A DNA stretch of 64,000 bases. Origin: Metalysinibacillus jejuensis. GTDB lineage: Bacteria; Bacillota; Bacilli; Bacillales_A; Planococcaceae. The translations under genes and the position numbers were made by a program. Positions 19,197 through 28,216 of this stretch are shown piece by piece. Within the stretch, counting starts at the first letter, position 1. Each line of letters begins with the position of its first letter. Location: NCBI RefSeq assembly GCF_003057615.1, contig NZ_QAFW01000001.1, forward strand, positions 1-64,000, in the 5' to 3' direction. The notes beneath the pieces were generated by a model. That model worked only from the letters and a program-made list of their open reading frames with translations. It was not told where the DNA came from and did no database searches.

Positions 19197-22100
19197 TTGA
19201 ATTCAATTGTAAGATTTGTATTAAAAAACAAGCTAGCAGTATGGTTGTTAACTTTTATTTTAGCAGGAGCAGGTCTGTATGCAGGTACGCGTATGAAAAT
19301 GGAGACGATACCTGATATTTCAATACCTGTTGTTACTGTAATGACAGTGTATCCTGGAGCAACACCTGAACAAGTAATGGATGATGTTTCTGAGCCAATG
19401 GAGAAGGCTGTTGCTAGTTTAAAAGGTGTGAAAAACGTAAGTTCGAGTTCTTTCGCGAATATGTCGAGTGTACAAATTGAATACCGCTATGGTGTAGATA
19501 TGGCAGAGGCTGAGCGTGAAGTGAAATCTGTTATCGATAATGTTAAAATGCCTGAAGCTGTGCAAGCACCCAATGTAGCGCGTATTACGATGAATGCATT
19601 TCCTGTTGTTGCACTAAGTGTATCCAGTGATGAGGAAGATATTGCACAACTCACAAAAACTGTAGAAAGTATTGTGAAACCACAATTTGATAAAATTGAT
19701 GGTGTTTCTTCTGTATCGATTTCAGGGCAACATGTAGAGGAAGTTGAAGTGCGTTATGATGAGCCTAAAATGCAAAAATTAGGCATTACAACAGACGATG
19801 TAAAACAAATGATACAAGCGATGGATTTGCGTGCACCGCTTGGTTTATTCCCTTTTGAAGATAAAGAACAATCCGTAGTAGTTGATGGCAAAATGACAAC
19901 GTTAGATGAATTAAAAACATTAAAAATTCCTGTTACACCATCAGCGGATAACCCCGCACCTTTTGTAGCTTTAGCAGATATTGCTAAGTTAGAGCAAGTA
20001 GGTAAAGTAGAGTCTATTGCACGCACTAACGGTAAAGATGCTATTGCAATTCAAATTGTTAAAGGGCAAGAAGCAAACACTGTAGACGTCGTTAATGATG
20101 TCAAAAAAGTAGCAAAAGATATCGAAAAAAAGCATAGTGATTTAGCGCTTGATATTACGTTAGACCAAGGTGAACCTATTGAAAAATCTGTCGAAACGAT
20201 GTTTAGCAAAGCGTTGTTTGGCGCGGGTTTTGCAATTTTAATTATATTACTATTTTTACGTGATTGGCGTTCAACGATTATTTCAGTGATTTCTATCCCG
20301 TTATCAATTTTAATTGCTTTTGTAATTTTACATCAGCTAGATATTACGCTAAATATGATGACACTCGGTGCGATGACTGTAGCGATTGGTCGTGTAATCG
20401 ATGACTCGATTGTAGTCGTAGAAAATATTTATCGTCGCATTCATTTACGAGATGAGCCGTTAAAAGGGAAACCTTTAATTCGTGCGGCGACACTTGAGAT
20501 GTTTAGACCAATTATGTCATCGACGTTAGTTACAGTCGCTGTATTTGCGCCACTTGTATTTGTTGGTGGTATGGTAGGCGAATTGTTTATGCCGTTCGCG
20601 TTAACGATGACGTTTGCATTAGGCGCTTCATTAGTTGTAGCGATTACGATTGTTCCTGCATTATCTCATACGCTTTTTAAACGCAAGATGTATAGTCGTG
20701 CAAAGAAAAAGGGACGTTCACATGCTCCAGGTTTAATGGCACAAACGTATAAACGTACATTAAACTGGACGTTAAACCATAAATTTATCACATCGCTTGT
20801 AGCAGTGGTAATTTTAGGTGCAAGTTTATTTTTAATCCCACAAATTGGCTTTAGTTTCTTGCCAGAAGAAGACCAAAAGACATTATATTTAACGTATACA
20901 CCAGAGCCTGGTGAATTACGTGATAAAACATTAGAGAATGTGGCTGCTGTAGAGGAAAAGCTTATGGCACACGACGATGTAAAAACGATTCAAATGTCGA
21001 TTGGTGGCAATGATAATGCGATGATGGGCGGCGGTGCAGATGGTTCATTAATGTTTGTGATTTTTGATCCTGACACGGAAGATTACCCAGCCAAAAAAGA
21101 AAAAATTATTAAAGAAGTAACAGCACTTGATCAGACAGGTACATGGAAAAATCAAGACTTCGCAATGTCTGGGAGTAGCAATGAAGTGAGCTATACAGTT
21201 TACGGTGAATCTGTGGAAACACTAGAGCGTGTAACGAAGAAAATCGAACAAGCTATGGAAAAATCAGAAGAGGTGAAAGATGCAAGCTCTAGCCTATCTG
21301 AACGTTTTGATGAGTACACCTTACAAATTAATCGTGAAAAAGTAGAGCAAAATGGCTTGTCTACCATCCAAATCGCTATGATGTTGAATCCTAATATGCC
21401 AGCGGAAAACTTAACGACGATTCATAAAGATGGTAAGGATATTAATGTAATTGTTAAAAAAGATAAGGAAGCACCGAAAAATTTTGATGCGGTGTTAGCT
21501 ACGATGTTACCAACACCGCTCGGTAAAATGGTAGCGGTGCGTGATGTAGTAGATATTAAAGAAGGTAGTGCAGCGAATAAAATTGATCGTCAAAATAACC
21601 GTTTATATGCTACTGTTTCAGCAAAACTAGATGGTCAAGATGTAACCAAAGCGACGTCTGATATTAATAAGCGCATTGATAAACTGGATTTACCTAAAGG
21701 GGTAGAAATCGAGACCGGAGGCGTTGCGGCTGATATGCAGGAAGCTTTCTTACAGTTAGCGTACGCGATGCTTGCTGCTATAGCTATCGTTTACTTTATT
21801 CTTGTAGTGACATTCGGTGAAGGTTTAGCACCGTTTGCTATTTTATTCTCACTACCATTTACGATTATTGGTACACTCGTTGCGCTATTTATCGCGGGCG
21901 AAACCATTTCTGTTTCTGTACTAATGGGCTTACTGATGTTGATAGGTATTGTAGTGACGAATGCAATTGTGCTCGTTGACCGCATTATTCATATGGAACA
22001 CGAAGGTAAGCCGATGCGAGAAGCCATATTAGAAGCGGGAGTAACGCGTTTACGTCCGATTTTAATGACAGCTATTGCAACAATTGGCGCGCTAATTCCG

Positions 22101-22268
22101 CTAGCTATTGGTGCGGAAGGAAGCGGTTTAATTTCTAAAGGGCTAGGTATTACGGTAATTGGCGGGCTCGTAAGTTCCACATTATTGACACTAATTATTG
22201 TGCCGGTAGTGTATGAGTTTATTTCGAAATTACTTAAGAAAAATCGACTTGAAATAGAAGAGAATTAA
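19197..22268 (+). CDS. RND-family efflux transporter (SwrC/AcrB-like)
   Basis: 1023-residue proton-driven exporter with 12 membrane segments and two large extracellular loops, the normal RND/HAE1 plan. TM4 has the paired aspartates of proton relay (GRVIDDSIVVVENI, about residue 403), and the N-terminus is the usual NSIVRFVLKNKLAVWLL. In Gram-positives such proteins (B. subtilis SwrC/YerP) act without an outer membrane channel and export lipopeptides, fatty acids or biocides. No membrane-fusion protein is encoded nearby. TTG start, chosen for the AGGTG site seven bases upstream; divergent from its probable TetR repressor. Confidence 0.9.
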   Translation: MNSIVRFVLKNKLAVWLLTFILAGAGLYAGTRMKMETIPDISIPVVTVMTVYPGATPEQVMDDVSEPMEKAVASLKGVKNVSSSSFANMSSVQIEYRYGVDMAEAEREVKSVIDNVKMPEAVQAPNVARITMNAFPVVALSVSSDEEDIAQLTKTVESIVKPQFDKIDGVSSVSISGQHVEEVEVRYDEPKMQKLGITTDDVKQMIQAMDLRAPLGLFPFEDKEQSVVVDGKMTTLDELKTLKIPVTPSADNPAPFVALADIAKLEQVGKVESIARTNGKDAIAIQIVKGQEANTVDVVNDVKKVAKDIEKKHSDLALDITLDQGEPIEKSVETMFSKALFGAGFAILIILLFLRDWRSTIISVISIPLSILIAFVILHQLDITLNMMTLGAMTVAIGRVIDDSIVVVENIYRRIHLRDEPLKGKPLIRAATLEMFRPIMSSTLVTVAVFAPLVFVGGMVGELFMPFALTMTFALGASLVVAITIVPALSHTLFKRKMYSRAKKKGRSHAPGLMAQTYKRTLNWTLNHKFITSLVAVVILGASLFLIPQIGFSFLPEEDQKTLYLTYTPEPGELRDKTLENVAAVEEKLMAHDDVKTIQMSIGGNDNAMMGGGADGSLMFVIFDPDTEDYPAKKEKIIKEVTALDQTGTWKNQDFAMSGSSNEVSYTVYGESVETLERVTKKIEQAMEKSEEVKDASSSLSERFDEYTLQINREKVEQNGLSTIQIAMMLNPNMPAENLTTIHKDGKDINVIVKKDKEAPKNFDAVLATMLPTPLGKMVAVRDVVDIKEGSAANKIDRQNNRLYATVSAKLDGQDVTKATSDINKRIDKLDLPKGVEIETGGVAADMQEAFLQLAYAMLAAIAIVYFILVVTFGEGLAPFAILFSLPFTIIGTLVALFIAGETISVSVLMGLLMLIGIVVTNAIVLVDRIIHMEHEGKPMREAILEAGVTRLRPILMTAIATIGALIPLAIGAEGSGLISKGLGITVIGGLVSSTLLTLIIVPVVYEFISKLLKKNRLEIEEN

Positions 22269-22271
22269 AAT

Positions 22272-22316
22272 AAACCTACGCAATGCCCAGTAAATTGTGC
22301 ATTGTGTAGGTTTTTT
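22272..22316 (+). terminator. Terminator after RND gene
   Basis: AAACCTACGCAATGC / GCATTGTGTAGGTTT stem followed by TTT. Confidence 0.85.
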
Positions 22317-22394
22317 GTTATTAATTATCATGGACAATAAAAAAATGGAAGCGTACAATGAACTGTAAACGTAAAGAGGGGGTTAGGTGTACAG

Positions 22395-22766
22395 ATGAAA
22401 GTTGTACGTATTGTTGTGCAAATCGCGATTTTATATGTTTTTTACATGGTAGGGACATGGATCGTAGAGCAAACGGGCTTACCTTTACCAGGCAGTATTA
22501 TTGGACTTATTTTATTATCTATTTGTTTGCACATGAAGTGGCTTAATGTAAAAGCAATTAAAGAAGGTGCAGGTTTTTTAATCGGTGTTATGACAATCTT
22601 TTTTATACCTGCCACAGTTGGTATTGTAGAATATCCTGAGCTTTTATCCGGTGCAGGAGCCAAACTTATTATTGCTGTAATGGTGAGTACGATTTTTGCG
22701 ATTTATACTACCGGTTTATTTTCGCAATATATTGAGCGGAAAACGAAGAAGGAGGAGCAACTATGA
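22395..22766 (+). CDS. Holin-like protein CidA/LrgA
   Basis: 123-residue membrane protein with four hydrophobic segments and the family opening (VVQIAILYVFYMVGTWIVE, PLPGSIIGLILL). CidA/LrgA proteins behave as holin-like pores or pyruvate/small-acid transport partners of CidB/LrgB and affect murein hydrolase activity and lysis. Overlaps the next gene by 4 bp. No lytSR or cidR regulator is adjacent, so cid versus lrg identity is open. A GAGGGGG site precedes the chosen ATG at 14 bases; AGGTG lies closer. Confidence 0.82.
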   Translation: MKVVRIVVQIAILYVFYMVGTWIVEQTGLPLPGSIIGLILLSICLHMKWLNVKAIKEGAGFLIGVMTIFFIPATVGIVEYPELLSGAGAKLIIAVMVSTIFAIYTTGLFSQYIERKTKKEEQL

Positions 22767-23443
22767 TTGTAACGATTAGCGTTATTACAGTAACGGTAGT
22801 GATGTTTATCGCGATGACGAAATTACATCATCGCTTTCCAACACCTATTTTGCTTCCTATTGTAACGACAACCGTTGCTTCTGTCGTGGTGTTAGTAGCG
22901 TTTAATATTTCTTATGATACGTATATGCAAGGCGGGCAATGGCTGCAAAAAATGCTAGGCCCAGCAGTAGTAGCGCTAGCTTATCCGCTTTATAATCAGC
23001 GTGAACTCGTAAAAAAATACCGAACGGCGATTTTATCAAGTATTGTTTTTGCGATGGTTTCTGGTTTAGTAAGCGTCTACGTATTAACGTTATTAATGCG
23101 CCTTGATGAGGATTGGATATTAACTGCCCTTCCTAAGTCGCTGACGACACCTGTAGCTATGCAGGTGAGTGAGTCGATTGGCGGTATCCCACCGTTAACT
23201 GCAGTACTCGTAATGGTAGCGGGCTTTGTAGGCGCGATTATCGGACCGCTAATTATTAAGTATGGAAAAATTGAATCCGCGATTGCGCGTGGCGTAGCGA
23301 TTGGTAGTGCCTCGCATGGTGTAGGATTAACCTGCCTACAAGATTACGGTGAAAAAGAATTATCCGTAGGGTCGCTTGCGATGGGTATGAGTGCAGTAAC
23401 GGGTGCTTTTATTTGTCCTTTATTTGTATATTTTTTCTTTTAA
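22763..23443 (+). CDS. LrgB/CidB-family membrane protein
   Basis: 226 residues, about six to seven hydrophobic segments, with the conserved middle LPKSLTTPVAMQVSESIGG and the ASHGVGLTCLQDYGEKE-type C-terminal signature (GIGSASHG region). Partner of the upstream holin-like gene (ATGA overlap, GGAGGAG site inside it). Roles known for the family: control of lysis, and pyruvate uptake in B. subtilis PftAB. Which applies here is not visible. Confidence 0.85.
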   Translation: MIVTISVITVTVVMFIAMTKLHHRFPTPILLPIVTTTVASVVVLVAFNISYDTYMQGGQWLQKMLGPAVVALAYPLYNQRELVKKYRTAILSSIVFAMVSGLVSVYVLTLLMRLDEDWILTALPKSLTTPVAMQVSESIGGIPPLTAVLVMVAGFVGAIIGPLIIKYGKIESAIARGVAIGSASHGVGLTCLQDYGEKELSVGSLAMGMSAVTGAFICPLFVYFFF

Positions 23444-23447
23444 AAGT

Positions 23448-23493
23448 AAAGGCTATTGTAGAGAGTGATAAACTTTCTACAATAGCCTTTTTT
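23448..23493. terminator. Bidirectional terminator after lrgB-like gene
   Basis: AAAGGCTATTGTAGAGAG / CTTTCTACAATAGCCTTT with flanking A/T runs; it also ends the convergent membrane protein gene. Confidence 0.8.
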
Positions 23494-23893
23494 CACTATG
23501 AGGTTTTGTATAACGGTATAAGAGCATGGCGAAAATAACGTGGATAATTAGCCAACCGATAACATCCATTGGCGTAGTAGCAATAGGGCGTACTGCTTGA
23601 GCGAGCAAGATAAAGTAGAGAGCTGTCGAAGAAAATACAGTAAAGCCAATGAGGGCTAAAGTATACAGCTTCGTTTTAGCAAATTGCAAAAACACAATAT
23701 AAATAATGCTAGTAGTAATGGCATGGTAAAAAAACTCTTCGGCAAAAGAAGGTGTCCTTTTCGTATAGTCAATTAAAAAATCAACATTGAGCAGTAAATG
23801 TTGTAAATGGGTACCGCATAAAAAATCAAACAGATAGGCGAGTACCGCAATACTAAAAACGAGTATGCTATAATGCATCACAAAGCGTTTCAA
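23477..23893 (-). CDS. Hypothetical membrane protein
   Basis: 138 residues with four predicted hydrophobic segments (about 5-25, 55-75, 78-100, 108-128) and a basic C-terminus (YRYTKPHSEKRLL). Not recognised. Its 3' end lies within the terminator shared with the lrgB-like gene. The start codon ATG has a CTAGGAGATG-like site upstream. Divergent from the YbgA-like gene only 25 bases away, so the two promoters must overlap the gene starts. Confidence 0.6.
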   Translation of the reverse strand: MKRFVMHYSILVFSIAVLAYLFDFLCGTHLQHLLLNVDFLIDYTKRTPSFAEEFFYHAITTSIIYIVFLQFAKTKLYTLALIGFTVFSSTALYFILLAQAVRPIATTPMDVIGWLIIHVIFAMLLYRYTKPHSEKRLL

Positions 23894-23918
23894 AAAATCA
23901 TCTCCTAGGGGGTATAAA

Positions 23919-24281
23919 ATGCGTGCTCAAATTGAACGACGATGGCGGGAAGAAAAGTATGCTGTCCTTTTTTATAGCCAGCGTCATTATAATGATATTC
24001 GCACCTATTTAAAAAATCCGCAAGCTACAATGACTACGCTAAATGAAAAAATCAATGAAGCAAAGCAACAAACTGTAACGATTGGCGGTATACAAAATGC
24101 CTGTAGCCACATGTGGGGGTACTTTAAAAAATATGCTACAACACAAGAGAAACAAACGTACCAACAGCTGTTAACTACACTTACCTTAGATGGCTATGAG
24201 ATGCGAGTGTTTTTAAGAGCATTAGCAAATAAATATGACGTACGATATTTACAACAAAGCACGATTTTGCAACTGAATTGA
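23919..24281 (+). CDS. YbgA-like DUF1722 domain protein
   Basis: 120 residues, soluble. The opening (RRWREEKYAVLFYSQRHYNDI) and the central CSHMWGYFKKYATTQEKQ resemble the DUF1722/YbgA domain, where a conserved His-x-x-Gly-Tyr stretch occurs. In E. coli this domain is often near the photolyase gene; no such neighbour is seen here and no DUF523 partner is fused. Function unknown. The ribosome site is AGGGGG before ATG. Identification is by motif memory and should be checked by profile search. Confidence 0.6.
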   Translation: MRAQIERRWREEKYAVLFYSQRHYNDIRTYLKNPQATMTTLNEKINEAKQQTVTIGGIQNACSHMWGYFKKYATTQEKQTYQQLLTTLTLDGYEMRVFLRALANKYDVRYLQQSTILQLN

Positions 24282-24282
24282 T

Positions 24283-24312
24283 TTGGTAAAATTAGTAGAT
24301 AAGGGCTATAAT
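24283..24312 (+). promoter_or_regulatory. Candidate promoter of the 243-aa hypothetical gene
   Basis: TTGGTA (24283-24288), 18-bp spacer, TATAAT (24307-24312), immediately after the YbgA-like stop codon. Confidence 0.5.
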
Positions 24313-24343
24313 AAAAGAAGTGTCAGTGGAGGAGGAGAGCGTT

Positions 24344-25075
24344 ATGAACGGACAGGATAAAGAAGCCATTTATAAAAATCAATTGCCAGCGATTATTAAT
24401 AGTACACTTTTTTATTTATTACAAACGAGCCCTAGTCAGGTTAAAGCAGCAACGGATTTACATACGTTAGGCGTTTCCTATTTAGATGCAAAAGTCATTA
24501 GCCCAGCAGAAATCACCAATTTGTTTTCTCACTATATGGAAAATGTTTCTTTGTTTAATCAAGTGACTATCGCCTTACATTATGATGAACAACAAACGCA
24601 CTACATCGTAGATATAACGTACCAGCACACAAATCAACAATACATAATGCCAGCGGATTTTTTTGAGACGCTTGTATCAACAGAAGGTGCTACACAATTT
24701 GCTGAATGGCTATCGCAAGTTATCCAACTTGTCATTGCTGTGAGATTAGCAGAGGGTGGTAGCATCGAGGAGGAGGAAGTAATTATGCAAACAGAAGTAG
24801 CGGTGAAAGAAGAGTGTAACGCCACGGAAAAACTTAATGAACAAATGTTATCGCTGTATCGTTTAAGTGATGAGGCGCAACGCCAGACGATTAAAGCATT
24901 GCGTGCTGATTTATTTGAAATCGAATTCGCTCTTGCGGAGGAACAACCTTGGCATGAGCTTGTTGTAGCTTTTCAACAGGCATTGCTCGCTTTAGAATTA
25001 GAAGAGGTCGCGGCACTTAAAACACAAATTGCGATGTTGCGTATCGTCACTTCTTTACTCCAACAGTCAGCATAA
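24344..25075 (+). CDS. Hypothetical protein, acidic
   Basis: 243 residues, no signal peptide or membrane segment. Start at ATG 24344 behind an unusually strong GGAGGAGGAG site. An N-terminal half with mixed alpha/beta character is followed by a Glu-rich, helical C-terminal third (about 150-243, many EE pairs). Not recognised. It is a monocistronic gene with its own promoter and terminator. Confidence 0.6.
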   Translation: MNGQDKEAIYKNQLPAIINSTLFYLLQTSPSQVKAATDLHTLGVSYLDAKVISPAEITNLFSHYMENVSLFNQVTIALHYDEQQTHYIVDITYQHTNQQYIMPADFFETLVSTEGATQFAEWLSQVIQLVIAVRLAEGGSIEEEEVIMQTEVAVKEECNATEKLNEQMLSLYRLSDEAQRQTIKALRADLFEIEFALAEEQPWHELVVAFQQALLALELEEVAALKTQIAMLRIVTSLLQQSA

Positions 25076-25077
25076 AA

Positions 25078-25127
25078 TAAAAACATCCGCCCCTACACTT
25101 CCTAAAGAAGATTGGCGGATGTTTTTT
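25078..25127. terminator. Bidirectional terminator
   Basis: AAAAACATCCGCC ... GGCGGATGTTTTT with a 22-base loop; shared by the hypothetical gene and the convergent methyltransferase gene, whose stop it overlaps. Confidence 0.75.
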
Positions 25128-25728
25128 ATTTTTGAATAATGAATTGCACGGTATGTGCTAGTCCCGTATGAAGCTCACCTTCATTGCGCTCCACTTCGCC
25201 TGTAAAGAAGTGAATGATTTTATAGGATGAGCACCAGTTAAGTAGTTTTTTAGCATCATAGAGCCATGTGCGGTCACGTGGCCCTCCTGTTGCGTACGTA
25301 ATTTGATCGGTGGAGTAAAGTTCCATCATTAACAAACCACCTGGCTTTACAGCATCACTAATTTTTTGCAAAACGTGCAGTTGATCATGTTCATGAAAGT
25401 GACCGAATACCATAATTGCTGCATCAAATTGAGCTGTAGGTACATCGTCTGTTAATAAATCCGCAAATACGGTGTTTACATGAACACCGTGTTTTTTAGC
25501 GAGCCGTTCAGTTTTTTGCAAGCCACTTTGTGCATAATCGAATGCAGTAACTTCATGACCTAGCGTTGCTAAATAGGTAGCATTACGACCTTCACCTTCT
25601 GCGAAAGCCGCGATTTTTTTATGTTGATTGAGTAGTGCCGCATGAGATTTTATAAATTCATTCGGTGTTTCGCCATACATATATTTTTCAGTGTCAAAAC
25701 GTTTATGCCATGTATTCAAATTTATCAC
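25126..25728 (-). CDS. Class I SAM-dependent methyltransferase
   Basis: 200 residues. The SAM-binding motif I region reads AAFAEGEGRNATYLA (about 39-54), motif II acidic residue in VTAFDYAQSG, and the post-I region FDAAIMVFGHFHEHD. The N-terminal WHKRFDTEKYMYGETPNEF resembles TehB/tellurite-resistance-type and related small methyltransferases. The substrate is unknown. Monocistronic; ATG with AGGAGTGA upstream. Confidence 0.8.
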   Translation of the reverse strand: MINLNTWHKRFDTEKYMYGETPNEFIKSHAALLNQHKKIAAFAEGEGRNATYLATLGHEVTAFDYAQSGLQKTERLAKKHGVHVNTVFADLLTDDVPTAQFDAAIMVFGHFHEHDQLHVLQKISDAVKPGGLLMMELYSTDQITYATGGPRDRTWLYDAKKLLNWCSSYKIIHFFTGEVERNEGELHTGLAHTVQFIIQK

Positions 25729-25848
25729 TCCTATTTGAGTATTGTAGCTAACTTACCGTAAATAGGCGAATAACTTGCTTTTTGCTCGAAAAAGAAGGGA
25801 TTTTACGTACTGTGACGAAATTAACAATATAAAGAAGGGGTGGAGTCA

Positions 25849-26808
25849 ATGAAATGGGAAACGCGTATTACACAATTATTAGGTATTAACTATCCAATTA
25901 TACAAGGGGGATTGGCTTACTTAGCTTATGCTGATTTAGCTGCAGCTGTTAGTAATGCAGGAGGATTAGGACAAATTACGGCGATGAGTTTAGCAACACC
26001 TGAAGAGTTACGTGCTGAAATTCATAAAGTACGTACATTAACGGATAAGCCATTTGGCGTAAATTTTGCAATCGGCAATCATGGTAAAGGGTATGAGGCA
26101 ATGGTGCAAGTAGCTGCTGAAGAAAATGTCCCTGTTGTGACGATGACGGGTGGTAACCCGGCACCTTTATTTGAATTGCTAAAAGATAGCTCTTGTAAAA
26201 AACTTGTGCTTGTAGCTGCACGTCGTCAAGCTGAAAAGGCGGAGGAATTAGGCGCAGATGCGGTAATGGTTGTTGGTCAAGAGGGCGGCGGTCATTTAGG
26301 GCGCGATGATATTGGTACGATGGTATTAATTCCACAAGTTGTAGATGCAGTAAAAATTCCTGTCGTTGCTTCAGGCGGCATCGGTGATGGACGCGGTTGG
26401 ATGGCAGCGCATGCTTTAGGTGCAGAAGGCATTGAAATGGGTACACGTTTTATTGCAACTGAAGAATGTGTGCATGCTTCAGAAGCATATAAACAGGCGC
26501 TATTAGCGAGTAGTGAAGCAGATACCACGGTCATTAAACGCTCAATTGGTGCACCTGCTCGCGCGATTCGCAATGCTTTTACAGAGGAGATTTTAGCCAT
26601 TGAAGAAAAAACACCAACATATGAAGCGTTAAAGCATCACATTAGCGGCGTTGCTAACAAAAAATTTATTTATGACGGTGATGCAACGCAAGGTTTCGGT
26701 TGGGCTGGTCAAGTGACAGGTTTAATTCATGATGTACCTACTGTACAACAGCTTTTTGAACGAATGGTTGCACAAGCAGAAGCGATTCGTTTAAAATGGG
26801 GTCACTAA
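25849..26808 (+). CDS. NAD(P)H-dependent flavin oxidoreductase (nitronate monooxygenase / FabK-like)
   Basis: 319-residue TIM-barrel FMN enzyme. It begins TRITQLLGINYPIIQGG, and has the FMN phosphate region VVASGGIGDGRG and the VVGQEGGGHLGR segment carrying the catalytic His of nitronate monooxygenases. FabK-type enoyl-ACP reductases share the fold, and the two cannot be separated by eye; the conserved GGHLGR favours nitronate monooxygenase. ATG at 25849 is preferred over an upstream in-frame codon because GGGGTGGAG lies just before it. yktA follows 20 bases downstream on the same strand. Confidence 0.82.
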   Translation: MKWETRITQLLGINYPIIQGGLAYLAYADLAAAVSNAGGLGQITAMSLATPEELRAEIHKVRTLTDKPFGVNFAIGNHGKGYEAMVQVAAEENVPVVTMTGGNPAPLFELLKDSSCKKLVLVAARRQAEKAEELGADAVMVVGQEGGGHLGRDDIGTMVLIPQVVDAVKIPVVASGGIGDGRGWMAAHALGAEGIEMGTRFIATEECVHASEAYKQALLASSEADTTVIKRSIGAPARAIRNAFTEEILAIEEKTPTYEALKHHISGVANKKFIYDGDATQGFGWAGQVTGLIHDVPTVQQLFERMVAQAEAIRLKWGH

Positions 26809-26828
26809 TATAAAAGGTGGTAACAACG

Positions 26829-27101
26829 TTGGAGTATTCATATCCCTTATTGCCCGAATGGTCGACAGCAGAGATGATTGATGTCGTTAAGTTTTTTGAA
26901 GCGATAGAACAAGCGTATGAAAAAGGTATTAAACGTGAAGTAATGATGGCGAAGTATCGCCGCTTTAAAGAAATTGTGCCAGCACAAGCAGAAGAAAAAA
27001 CGCTTTGTCGTCAATTTGAACAAAGTAGTGGTTATGTCGCGTATCGCGTCATTAAAGAAGCGAAGGCGCATACAGACGGCACTATTATTAAGATGAAATA
27101 A
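26829..27101 (+). CDS. yktA: UPF0223 family protein YktA
   Basis: 90-residue soluble protein of unknown function. The opening [22 protein letters not shown] and the [16 protein letters not shown] segment match UPF0223. TTG start at 26829 (MEYSYPL) with AAAAGGTGG eight bases upstream; a GTG earlier in frame would overlap that site. It sits beside yktB as in B. subtilis, here convergent. Confidence 0.85.
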   Translation: MEYSYPLLPEWSTAEMIDVVKFFEAIEQAYEKGIKREVMMAKYRRFKEIVPAQAEEKTLCRQFEQSSGYVAYRVIKEAKAHTDGTIIKMK

Positions 27102-27131
27102 GGAGTTGCGCCAAAGCGCAACTCCTTATTC
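27100..27131. terminator. Hairpin between yktA and yktB
   Basis: Perfect AAGGAGTTGCGC / GCGCAACTCCTT stem with a CAAA loop; only a short T-rich tail (ATTCTTAT). Confidence 0.6.
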
Positions 27132-27160
27132 TTATCATCTTGATAACCATTTCCAATTAA

Positions 27161-27775
27161 TTACTGATATGCAAGTTGGTAAAGTGGTACAAGCTCATCC
27201 ATAGTAGCGGAAATATAAGCGAGTAAGGCGGGGCCATCTTCGACGATTGAACTACCTTTAGGGATATGACGACCAATTAAAAACTCTGCTTTTTTAATGT
27301 CTCTAAAGCGTCGTAAAGCAGCTTCTTGGTCCATCGTAGCAAGCGGTGTTGCATCTTTTTTTGTATGATCGAGCGACACGACAAAATCTTTAGGTAAATC
27401 GTTAAAAATTTCAGGGTGTTGCATAAACGTTGAAGCAATTTGCGCTTTGTTTGGTAGCTCATAAATGAATGCTAACCAAATGAATAAGTGGTCATCAAAT
27501 AACCCTACTTGGAAGTGCGGATGCTTTTTGTAGCCGCGTTTATTGTTCGCGATAGCAAGCCAAGTATCTTGGGGTGGGTTAACTGTACGGCGTGCATGCT
27601 TTGCAATGTGTAAAAACATCTCCTGGTTTAATTCCATGCTTAATTGGTCAGTAATTTCCTTACCAATTGAGCGGAATTGTGGGCGAATGCGCGTCTCAAT
27701 AGCAGCCATGCGCTCAGGTAAGCTAGGAATCATAAATGTTTCAAAATCTTTTTCGGAAAATCCATTAACTATCAT
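27161..27775 (-). CDS. yktB: UPF0637 (DUF1054) family protein YktB
   Basis: 204-residue cytoplasmic protein. The opening GFSEKDFETFMIPSLPERM and the LGKEL-like GKEITDQLS, HPHFQVGLFDDHLFIW and EDGPALLAYI stretches match the DUF1054 family, of known fold but unassigned function. ATG preceded by AAAGGAG. Synteny with yktA and suhB supports the call. Confidence 0.85.
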   Translation of the reverse strand: MIVNGFSEKDFETFMIPSLPERMAAIETRIRPQFRSIGKEITDQLSMELNQEMFLHIAKHARRTVNPPQDTWLAIANNKRGYKKHPHFQVGLFDDHLFIWLAFIYELPNKAQIASTFMQHPEIFNDLPKDFVVSLDHTKKDATPLATMDQEAALRRFRDIKKAEFLIGRHIPKGSSIVEDGPALLAYISATMDELVPLYQLAYQ

Positions 27776-27896
27776 ATTTTTTTAACTCCTTTTTTGAATA
27801 TAGGTTTATTATGCGTAAGTTTGGGGCAAAAATGAAGTAAGAGCTATCAGCCAAGAGATACAACAAATCCTCTATAAGAAAAGGATGGTGTTCATT

Positions 27897-28094
27897 ATGA
27901 AACAAGTTGTTAAAATGGTCCGAAAATCAGACATTGAAAAGCAATATACACGTATGTTAGAGCTAGAGCTCGATTATGAACTAGCTACTCTATATGATGC
28001 AATGCAGCAACGCGACGATAAAGAAATAACTCGCAGTAAAACACGTTTAGCTGAAATTCAAAAAGAGCTTGAGGTGCTCCATGTATACGCGTAA
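27897..28094 (+). CDS. Small protein, probable YkzI equivalent
   Basis: 65 residues, Lys/Arg/Glu-rich and helical (KSDIEKQYTRMLELELDYEL and DKEITRSKTRLAEIQKELE), likely a coiled-coil. ATG 27897 has AAAGGATGG upstream. B. subtilis carries ykzI at this place between yktB and suhB (yktC); identity rests on position and size, not on sequence recall. A terminator follows, so it is a separate unit. Confidence 0.55.
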   Translation: MKQVVKMVRKSDIEKQYTRMLELELDYELATLYDAMQQRDDKEITRSKTRLAEIQKELEVLHVYA

Positions 28095-28114
28095 AAACAA
28101 AGATTATCCAAAAT

Positions 28115-28152
28115 AAAAATCACTTGCGATGTAAGACGGCAAGTGATTTTTG
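28115..28152 (+). terminator. Terminator before suhB
   Basis: AAAATCACTTGC / GCAAGTGATTTT stem followed by TG and T-rich sequence. Confidence 0.75.
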
Positions 28153-28216
28153 TTATACTAGGAAGTGGGAGAGTAGCAGTAATGTTACTACTGATAAAGA
28201 AGGGTGGGGAAATCGT

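Noticed and set aside
25976-26446. Long antisense frame (156 codons) inside the nitronate monooxygenase-like gene
   Set aside because: It arises from the codon pattern of the sense gene; no ribosome site, promoter or protein family.
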